Origin: Gordonia desulfuricans NBRC 100010
Lineage (GTDB): Bacteria; Actinomycetota; Actinomycetes; Mycobacteriales; Mycobacteriaceae
Length of the DNA stretch: 33,879 nucleotides
Direction: 5' to 3'
NCBI RefSeq assembly: GCF_001485495.1
Contig: NZ_BCNF01000019.1
Coordinates: 1 to 33,879 of the forward strand
Each line of letters begins with the position of its first letter. The first letter of the stretch is position 1. The notes beneath the pieces are model-generated. The model worked only from the letters and a program-made list of their open reading frames with translations, ran no database searches and was not told where the DNA came from. Shown one piece after another: positions 8,674 through 14,294 of the stretch. Position numbers and translations under genes: made by a program.

Positions 8674-10065
8674 TCACCCCTGGGCGGCCATCGCCTTCGC
8701 GTCGGCGCTGCGACCCGGCAGGACGGCCCACGCCGCCAGCGCGCCGACGGCCAGAAGGACCGCACCGCAGGCGAACCCGATGCGATAGCCGTCGACCGGA
8801 ACGGCCTGGCGGGCGGCGATGGTGACCAGGACGGCCAGCCCGATCGTGCCGCCGAGCTGCCGTGAGCTGTTGAGGATTCCCGAGACCAGACCCGCCTCCC
8901 CGGGTGCGACGCCGCGGGTCCCGACGGTACCGATGAGCACCATCGAGCCGCCGATCCCGATGGATGCGACCAGCGACGACACCAGCAGCGCCCAGAAATC
9001 GAACTCGCCGGGCATCCGCGCGAACAGCACCATGCCCACCGCCCCGACCAGACCGAGCACACCGATGCTGTTGCGTGCCCCGATCGCCGCGGCCAGCTTG
9101 CCCGACAGGGCGATACCGATCACCACCCCGACGCAGAACGGCAGGAACAGCAGTCCGGCGACGTCGGACTCCACATCCCAGACGGTCTGCACGTACAGCG
9201 ATGCGAAGAAGAATGCCGCCAGCTGTACGGCGGCGAGCATGAAGCCGAAGATGTTGGCCCCCAGCACGCTTCGCGCCGCCAGGATCCGCAACGGCATGAG
9301 CGGGTGGTCGGTGGAGCGTTCGACGAGGGCGAAGGCGAGCGCCCCCAGCACCGCGACGACGAAGGCGACGATCGTCGCGGTCTCACCCCAGCCGTGGTCA
9401 CCGCCGCTGGTCACCGCGTAGACCAGCGCCCCGACCGCCGTGGTCACCAGAATCGCACCGGGGACGTCGAGGTGTCCGACGTCGCGGCGGCGCCCGGCCG
9501 GGACGCCCCGGGCGGCGGCGATGAGCGCGACCACCACGATCGGCACGTTGACGAACAGGACCGCCCGCCACGAGAACCATTCGGTGAGAAGGCCGCTGAG
9601 GACCACACCGACCGCCCCGCCACCCGCGCCCGCACCACCCCAGAGCGCCATCGCCAGTTTGCGTTGCGCGGCGTCGTCGACCGTGGAGGCCAGTGCCAGG
9701 GCCGCCGGGGCGAGCAGCGCACCGGCCGCCCCCTGCACGGCGCGGGCGGCCACCAGCAGGCCGGGACCGGAGGCGAGCCCGCCGACCACACTGGCGACCG
9801 CGAAGACCGTGAGCCCGGCGAGCACGACGACCCGCCGGCCCCACAGATCGCCGAGACGACCGCCGAGCAGCATGAACCCGGCGAAGGTCAGCAGGTAGCC
9901 GTTGACCACCCATTGCAGGCCGGATGCTCTGAACCCCAGGTCCGAACGGATGTCGGGGAGCGCGATGTTCACCAGCGACATGTCGAGGGCGACCAGGAAC
10001 TGCAACGTGAAGATCGTCGCGAGCAGGGTCGGATAGTGGACCGGGCGGCCCCCGTACAAGCTCAC
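8674..10065 (-). CDS. MFS drug/metabolite exporter (DHA2, EmrB/QacA-like)
   Basis: This 463-aa polytopic membrane protein of the major facilitator superfamily is probably a proton-driven exporter. The N-terminus carries LVALDMSLVNIALPDI (about 25-39), a motif of DHA2-type exporters. The cytoplasmic loop motif A reads GGRLGDLWGRR at about 68-78. Hydrophobic helices continue to about residue 455. The start is GTG 10065 with only a weak GGGA upstream, and no better start exists before the first helix. It lies 146 nt downstream of the siderophore-interacting fusion on the same strand and is convergent with menA. Export of a siderophore or toxic compound is possible, but the substrate is not shown. 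Confidence 0.88.
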   Translation of the reverse strand: MSLYGGRPVHYPTLLATIFTLQFLVALDMSLVNIALPDIRSDLGFRASGLQWVVNGYLLTFAGFMLLGGRLGDLWGRRVVVLAGLTVFAVASVVGGLASGPGLLVAARAVQGAAGALLAPAALALASTVDDAAQRKLAMALWGGAGAGGGAVGVVLSGLLTEWFSWRAVLFVNVPIVVVALIAAARGVPAGRRRDVGHLDVPGAILVTTAVGALVYAVTSGGDHGWGETATIVAFVVAVLGALAFALVERSTDHPLMPLRILAARSVLGANIFGFMLAAVQLAAFFFASLYVQTVWDVESDVAGLLFLPFCVGVVIGIALSGKLAAAIGARNSIGVLGLVGAVGMVLFARMPGEFDFWALLVSSLVASIGIGGSMVLIGTVGTRGVAPGEAGLVSGILNSSRQLGGTIGLAVLVTIAARQAVPVDGYRIGFACGAVLLAVGALAAWAVLPGRSADAKAMAAQG

Positions 10066-10189
10066 CGACGTCCCGACCGTCGCCGCGCTGATCGACCGGC
10101 TACCCGAGTACGCCCGGGACTACAGCGTGCGCGAGGCCGTCGCCGCACAGATCGACGGGGTGCTGTTGCGGATGCGGCCGGACCGGTAG
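10037..10189 (+). pseudogene. Possible TetR-type regulator C-terminal remnant
   Basis: Between a TAG at 10034-10036 and a TAG at 10187-10189 a plus frame reads ...YKLTDVPTVAALIDRLPEY and on to REAVAAQIDGVLLRMRPDR. Third positions are strongly GC, as in real genes here. The pattern resembles the last helices of a TetR/AcrR ligand domain. No start codon or HTH lies in front, and its left end runs into the exporter gene. It may be the scar of a rearrangement. The resemblance is short and could be chance. Confidence 0.35.
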
Positions 10190-10211
10190 CCGCACACCCA
10201 CAGCCGAAATA

Positions 10212-11999
10212 TCAGTTGCGTTCCGCGGGTACGAGTTCCAGGCATTCGACACCCCAGCCGAGCGGGGACGTCGACGCGACCGACCAACCGGCCTGCGCGA
10301 CGAGCCGGCCGAGGTCGGCGAGGTTGCGGGGCGGGACACCGATCGCACCCAACGTGACCAGGGCCTGCTCGGCGGCGCGGGCGTTGAGGCCGTCGAGTTC
10401 GGTGGATTCCATCAGGTACACGGTGTCGGTGACGGTGCGCAGGTCGTCGAGGTGTGCGAGAACCTCTGCGTCCGTGCGGTGTTCGAGTGCCGAGGCGAGC
10501 AGGATCGGGGTGTCGGCGGGCCAGGAGTCGGCAAAGGCGAGATCGTCGGAGTCCCAGCCCTCCCGCAGCGCGCGCAGTGGTTCGGGATCTTCGACGACGA
10601 CCAGTTCCGCAGCGATCTCGGCGATCCGCAGACCGTCGGCCACGACCAGCGCCGACGGACCGCCGAGCGCGATGCGGGATCGGTCGGCCCAGAACGGGAG
10701 TCGGGAGAGCGCCGGCATCAGGAACCGCAGGCCCTCCGCCTCGTCGACCAGCTCGGCGTACTCCGACGACGACGCGGTGACGGTGTCGCGCAGGGTGTTC
10801 CCGGTCCGCGTCGCCCAGCCGGTGCCACCGGCACCGAGACCGTCGGCCAGATCACCCAGGGCCACCACCTGATCGGCGTACAGCCCGACGAACTCCTCCT
10901 GGGCATGCTCGTCGTCGAGCAGTGCATCGCCCACCGCACCGGCACGGTAGTGGTCGGCGTCGACGCGCAGGATGTCACAGTCGACGAGGATGGCCAGCAG
11001 CGGATCGAGTTGTCCGGCCGTGACATTCGCACGCCGTTCCAGGGCGGCGCGGGGAGCCGGCTCCAGTGCCACCTCGGTGAGCAGGCCCAGTTTCAGTGCC
11101 GCACGGGTGGCCAGCCACGGCACCGGTGAGGTGATCGGCGTGGCCACCGGACCGGCCGCCTCCTCGGCGGTGGCCGCATCGGCGTCGGACTCTTCGCGCA
11201 CATGCCAGTACCCGGTGATCGCCATGTGCGACTTGGGGATTGCCCACTCCCGTTTGGCATGCCGACGGACCGGGAGCAGCGCCCGGCTCTCGGCGGCGGC
11301 CCACACGTAGACCGGCCCCTCCCCCGGTGTCAGCTTCTGCGCCGCGGCGAGCAGCGCCTCGGCGTCCCCCGGTTGGGCGACGACGAAGTCGGCCGAGTCA
11401 CCGGGACGGGTGACGATCGCCTGGATCGCCGCCTCGGTGGCGACGGTGATCAGTGCGTGTACCGGGATGTCGAGGGGCCGCTCGTCGAAGAACCGGGTGA
11501 TCGCCGGTAGCGCGGTCTCATCGCCGATCAGGATCAGCTCGGCGACGTCGTCGGGGAGGACCAGGGAGGCCTTGGGGCCGACGAACCACAGGTCGCTGCC
11601 CGGCACGGCGGCGCGCGCCCACTCCTCGGCGGGCCCGTTGGCGACCTGGCCGTCGGTGTGGACGACGAAGTCGAACTGTGCCTCGAGGACGTCGGCGTCG
11701 ACGTGATGCGGGGTGTAGTCACGGGTCACGCGGTGCTCCGACGGCAGCCAGTCGATGCCGTTGGCGTTCTGTCGGGGCAGCGCGTCGGCGATGTCGCCGC
11801 CGGGCGCGAAGATCAGTTTGACGTGGTCGTCGAAGGCCGGCGGCGCGAACGCCGGGAAGGACATGCCGTCGCGGGCGAATGCGCCGAGTTCCTCACCGCC
11901 GACGGTGATGCGTCGCATGCGGGGCGTGATGTCCTCGACACGGCGTACCTGCACGTGCCGCAGGACCAGGGAGTGAGCTCGGAATGCGGAACGACTCAT
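10212..11999 (-). CDS. Siderophore-interacting flavoprotein fused to an O-methyltransferase-like domain
   Basis: The 595-aa product has two parts. Residues 1 to about 275 are a siderophore-interacting protein (ViuB/SIP family), an FAD- and NAD(P)H-dependent ferric-siderophore reductase that releases iron in the cytoplasm. The flavin-binding RxYT motif is TRDYTPHHV (R93, Y95, T96), followed by FDFVVH, a nucleotide-binding region around GDETALPAI, and the family end AITGYWH. Residues about 300-595 follow the layout of plant-type O-methyltransferases: a winged-helix dimerisation part, then a Rossmann-like part containing LASALEHRTDAEVLAHL and a final LVAQAGWSV segment. The usual SAM glycine motif is eroded (ALGGPSALVVAD), so methyl transfer is doubtful. 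The start is ATG 11999. No DtxR/IdeR box was seen upstream. Confidence 0.82.
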   Translation of the reverse strand: MSRSAFRAHSLVLRHVQVRRVEDITPRMRRITVGGEELGAFARDGMSFPAFAPPAFDDHVKLIFAPGGDIADALPRQNANGIDWLPSEHRVTRDYTPHHVDADVLEAQFDFVVHTDGQVANGPAEEWARAAVPGSDLWFVGPKASLVLPDDVAELILIGDETALPAITRFFDERPLDIPVHALITVATEAAIQAIVTRPGDSADFVVAQPGDAEALLAAAQKLTPGEGPVYVWAAAESRALLPVRRHAKREWAIPKSHMAITGYWHVREESDADAATAEEAAGPVATPITSPVPWLATRAALKLGLLTEVALEPAPRAALERRANVTAGQLDPLLAILVDCDILRVDADHYRAGAVGDALLDDEHAQEEFVGLYADQVVALGDLADGLGAGGTGWATRTGNTLRDTVTASSSEYAELVDEAEGLRFLMPALSRLPFWADRSRIALGGPSALVVADGLRIAEIAAELVVVEDPEPLRALREGWDSDDLAFADSWPADTPILLASALEHRTDAEVLAHLDDLRTVTDTVYLMESTELDGLNARAAEQALVTLGAIGVPPRNLADLGRLVAQAGWSVASTSPLGWGVECLELVPAERN

Positions 12000-12021
12000 C
12001 GACGGTGTCCACCCCTGTTCA

Positions 12022-12044
12022 GGTCTGCGTTTCGGTCGCAGACC
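12022..12044 (-). terminator. Hairpin between the Clp-N gene and the siderophore fusion
   Basis: GGTCTGCG (12022-12029) and CGCAGACC (12037-12044) form a perfect 8-bp stem with a 7-nt loop. It lies 47 nt after the Clp-N stop and 22 nt before the siderophore gene start, both on the minus strand. No U-run follows. It is either a terminator for the upstream operon or an operator for the downstream gene. Confidence 0.45.
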
Positions 12045-12090
12045 ACCGTACCGTGCAGGTTCCCCCGGCCATCACGGCAGCGTCGGCCGG

Positions 12091-12963
12091 TCAGACCCCG
12101 GCGGGTGCCTCGGGCAGGCTCGCCAGGACGGCGGCCTTGAGGTCGTCGGCAGTGGTCGCCGACTCGATCACGGCGATCGAGGCGGCGTCGCCGGCCTCGA
12201 TGATGCCCAGCAGCAGGTACTCGACGCGCAGCCGGTTGTCGCCGCGTTCGCGGGCGACCCGGACCGCCGCCTCGAGTGCCTGGCGGGATTCGGCGGCGAA
12301 GCGGGGACGCATTCCGCGTCCACGAGGTCCGCGACGCCCGCGACCGCCGGCGAAGGGGCCGTCGAATCCTTCTCCCCCGGGGCCGAACCCTCCGGGGCCG
12401 AAACCCTGCGGACCGAATCCTCGCGGCCCGCGGTCGTATCCCGGACCGAAGCCTGCACCGGGTCCGAAGTCTGCGCCGCCGGGCCGGAAGCCCGCGCCGG
12501 GTCCGAAGTCCGGTTCGCAGCCGCCGCGTCGGCCGTGGGGGCCGCCGTGTCCGTGTCCGCGCCCACGGCCTCGGCCTCGGCCGCGGCCACGCCGCATCCG
12601 GTCGGCCCAGCCGTCGGCGAGGTCGTCGCCGAATCGGTCACGGACCGCCTCGCGCACCTTGTCGAGGTCGATTCCGATGGAGCGCAGAGCTTCCCGGTCC
12701 TCCTCGTAGCGTTCGGCGGCGCTCTGCTCGGCGGCCTCCGCCGCGTCGGCGTCGTGCTCGCCGTGGTGAGCACGTGACGCCTCACGGGCATCGGCCAGGG
12801 TGAGGCCGAGTCCGGTGAGCACCGCGAACAGCGGTGTCCGTGCATTGCCCAGCATGCCCAGGATCAGGTGGTCGTTGCCGACCTCCCGGTGTCCCAGCTC
12901 GCGGGCCTCGGCGATCGCAAAAACCATCGTCGCCTTGTCATCTCGATTGAAGTGTTCGAACAT
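12091..12963 (-). CDS. Clp N-domain protein without ATPase, with Arg/Gly- and GFGPG-rich linker
   Basis: This 290-aa protein carries two Clp-N (double repeat) modules. One is at about 1-65 (FNRDDKATMVFAIAEARELGH...DHLILGML). The other is at about 220-285 (RFAAESRQALEAAVRVARERG...VEYLLLGII). There is no Walker motif, so it is not a Clp ATPase; such proteins may act as adaptors or substrate sensors. Between the modules is a charged helix (about 66-122), an (RG)n stretch (125-135) and repeated FGPGAGF / GFGPGG units (153-200), predicted to be disordered. The start ATG 12963 has an ideal AAGGAG seven bases upstream. It lies 27 nt after the small HTH gene, in the same operon. Confidence 0.85.
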   Translation of the reverse strand: MFEHFNRDDKATMVFAIAEARELGHREVGNDHLILGMLGNARTPLFAVLTGLGLTLADAREASRAHHGEHDADAAEAAEQSAAERYEEDREALRSIGIDLDKVREAVRDRFGDDLADGWADRMRRGRGRGRGRGRGHGHGGPHGRRGGCEPDFGPGAGFRPGGADFGPGAGFGPGYDRGPRGFGPQGFGPGGFGPGGEGFDGPFAGGRGRRGPRGRGMRPRFAAESRQALEAAVRVARERGDNRLRVEYLLLGIIEAGDAASIAVIESATTADDLKAAVLASLPEAPAGV

Positions 12964-12990
12964 TGTTGTTCTCCTTGGGGTTTCAAACCC

Positions 12991-13233
12991 TCAGCGGGTC
13001 TGTGGTGGTGAGTGCTTCTGATGCACGGCCTGGCGGCTGATCTGCAGGACATCTGCGATCGCCTGCCAACTCCAGCCCTGGTTTCGGGCGTTGGCCACCT
13101 GCACGTCCTCGAGGCGGTCGGCCAGGGTGCGCAGAGCTCTCACCGCTGCCAGCCCCTGTGCGGGGTCTGCGCTCGCGGCGGCTCCGGCCAGGTCGGTTGC
13201 CTCCGGGGAACTGGCGGTCTCGTCGTCGTGCAT
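12991..13233 (-). CDS. Small HTH regulator preceding the Clp-N protein
   Basis: This 80-aa protein has an acidic/Ala-rich N-terminus, a helix at about 27-50 (VRALRTLADRLEDVQVANARNQG) and a C-terminal helix-turn-helix, WSWQAIADVLQISRQAVHQKH. The HTH is of the sigma-region-4/MarR-like small type seen next to Clp-N-domain genes in actinobacteria. The start is ATG 13233, with no Shine-Dalgarno sequence. A good promoter places the transcription start at or next to the ATG, so the mRNA is probably leaderless. Two near-identical 19-bp elements cover that promoter, which points to autoregulation (inference). It is divergent from the DUF559 gene. Confidence 0.82.
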   Translation of the reverse strand: MHDDETASSPEATDLAGAAASADPAQGLAAVRALRTLADRLEDVQVANARNQGWSWQAIADVLQISRQAVHQKHSPPQTR

Positions 13234-13234
13234 G

Positions 13235-13253
13235 TTGTCAGGTTATGTTGACG
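13235..13253. promoter_or_regulatory. Operator copy 1, TTGTCA-N7-TTGACG, over the -10 box
   Basis: The 19-bp element TTGTCAGGTTATGTTGACG has half-sites related by imperfect dyad symmetry (TGTCA/TGACG) and contains the -10 box of the HTH promoter. A second element with identical half-sites and the same 7-nt spacer starts 27 bp away. The neighbouring HTH protein is the likely ligand. Confidence 0.65.
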
Positions 13254-13268
13254 TCCGCTAGTTGTCAA
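13240..13268 (-). promoter_or_regulatory. Sigma-70-type promoter giving a leaderless HTH-clpN mRNA
   Basis: Read on the minus strand, TTGACA (13268-13263) is followed by a 17-nt spacer and TAACCT (13245-13240). Six bases then separate the -10 box from the ATG at 13233, so transcription should begin at about the A of the start codon. The -35 match is perfect, and the gene lacks a ribosome binding site, which agrees with leaderless translation. Confidence 0.75.
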
Positions 13269-13280
13269 GAATTATTGACG
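13262..13280. promoter_or_regulatory. Operator copy 2, TTGTCA-N7-TTGACG, over the -35 box
   Basis: TTGTCAAGAATTATTGACG repeats the architecture of copy 1 and contains the -35 box (TTGACA on the minus strand). Together the two copies would block or position RNA polymerase. They also lie 58-103 nt upstream of the divergent DUF559 gene start, so they may control both directions. Confidence 0.65.
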
Positions 13281-13337
13281 AACGACCCTGTGGATGAGCA
13301 TCACGAGGCAGCGTCGGTTCTGACGCACACTCGTGGG

Positions 13338-14207
13338 ATGACCGACCACGGCGTCTACACCAGGGCCGACCTCGACAGGCGTGGGATCTCCGGGCGGGCA
13401 TTGCGCCGCGCCCTCGACGACGGCCGGGTCACCCGACCCGCCCGCGGCTGGTACGCCAGGGCCGACGCCGATCCGCGCGTCGTCGACGCGGTCACCGGGC
13501 ATGGCGCGGTGAGCTGCCTGACCGCGTTGTCCATGCACGGCGTCTGGGTGCCACCCCATGACAAGGAACTCCACCTTCGCGGCAACAGTCAGGCGACGCG
13601 CGCGAACCCCGAGCGCTACTGTTCCCAGTACGGTCGGCCCGAGCCCGTGCACGCCCCGGTCGACCACCCGATCCTCGCCCTGCGACATGCGATTCGCTGC
13701 GTCGACCGCGACGAGATCATCGCGATCTGCGACTCCATGCTCAACCGATACTGGCGTTCGCAGGCCGGGGAACCGGACACCGACGAAGCGCTGCCCACCC
13801 CGACCGCCATCCGTGCGGCCTTCGCCGATGCCCCTGCCGAGGTCCGCGCACGTCTGGACTGGTGTGATGCTCGCGCACAGTCGGGTACGGAGAGTCTCGT
13901 CCGGGTTCGACTGCGTGGGAACGGGATCGCCGTCCGGTCGCAGGTGCACATCCCCGGACTCGGGCATGTGGACCTGCTCGCCGGAGAACTCCTGATCATC
14001 GAGGTCGACAGCCGCGCCCACCACACCGGCGCGGAGAACTACCAGGAGGATCGACGGCGAGACCAGGTCTCGGCGTCGTCGGGATACCTGCGCATGCGGG
14101 TGACCTACGCCGACGTCGTCCACCACTGGCCGGCGACCGAGGCCCGCATCCTCAAGGCCATCCGCGCACGTCACCACCGTGCACCGCGACGCCGCAAGAC
14201 GAGCTGA
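13338..14207 (+). CDS. AbiEi-like winged-helix / DUF559 nuclease-like protein
   Basis: The 289-aa product has an N-terminal AbiEi-antitoxin-like winged helix (about 5-45, VYTRADLDRRGISGRALRRAL...RGWYA) and a C-terminal DUF559/Vsr-like PD-(D/E)xK nuclease fold. Candidate catalytic residues are E185, D212 (GHVDLLAG) and E222-V-D224 (LIIEVDSRAHH), followed by a basic EDRRRD segment. Actinobacterial genomes carry many such proteins. Their role is unproven; nucleic-acid cleavage, repair or defence are guesses. The start is ATG 13338, preceded by a GGGA-like sequence. The frame is open further upstream but overlaps the divergent HTH gene there. It ends 88 nt before the convergent ABC permease. Confidence 0.8.
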   Translation: MTDHGVYTRADLDRRGISGRALRRALDDGRVTRPARGWYARADADPRVVDAVTGHGAVSCLTALSMHGVWVPPHDKELHLRGNSQATRANPERYCSQYGRPEPVHAPVDHPILALRHAIRCVDRDEIIAICDSMLNRYWRSQAGEPDTDEALPTPTAIRAAFADAPAEVRARLDWCDARAQSGTESLVRVRLRGNGIAVRSQVHIPGLGHVDLLAGELLIIEVDSRAHHTGAENYQEDRRRDQVSASSGYLRMRVTYADVVHHWPATEARILKAIRARHHRAPRRRKTS

Positions 14208-14229
14208 CCGAGAACTGCGGACAGACGTG

Positions 14230-14282
14230 TCACCTCACGGCCGGTTCATGTGGACTATCCACATGAGTCGGCCGTGAGGTGA
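14230..14282. terminator. Very long hairpin (25-bp stem, 3-nt loop) between convergent genes
   Basis: TCACCTCACGGCCG (14230-14243) pairs perfectly with CGGCCGTGAGGTGA (14269-14282). Inside it TCATGTGGA (14246-14254) pairs with TCCACATGA (14258-14266) around a CTA loop. The two bases between the arms on each side can form G-U pairs in RNA, so the stem is continuous over 25 bp. It sits 22 nt after one stop codon and 12 nt before the other. It could be a bidirectional terminator or a mobile palindromic repeat; no U-tract is seen. Confidence 0.75.
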
Positions 14283-14294
14283 TGATCCTGTCCG

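Noticed and set aside
9304..10872. 522-codon plus-strand open frame
   Set aside because: Antisense to two genuine genes (MFS exporter and siderophore fusion), with no recognisable domain.
12000..12090. DtxR/IdeR iron box before the siderophore-interacting gene
   Set aside because: No TTAGGTTAG-type dyad is present; only an 8-bp stem hairpin was found.
12430..12620. Gly-rich repeats considered as a PE_PGRS-like or CRISPR-like array
   Set aside because: The repeats are codons of the disordered linker inside the Clp-N protein; there is no PE domain and no regular spacers.
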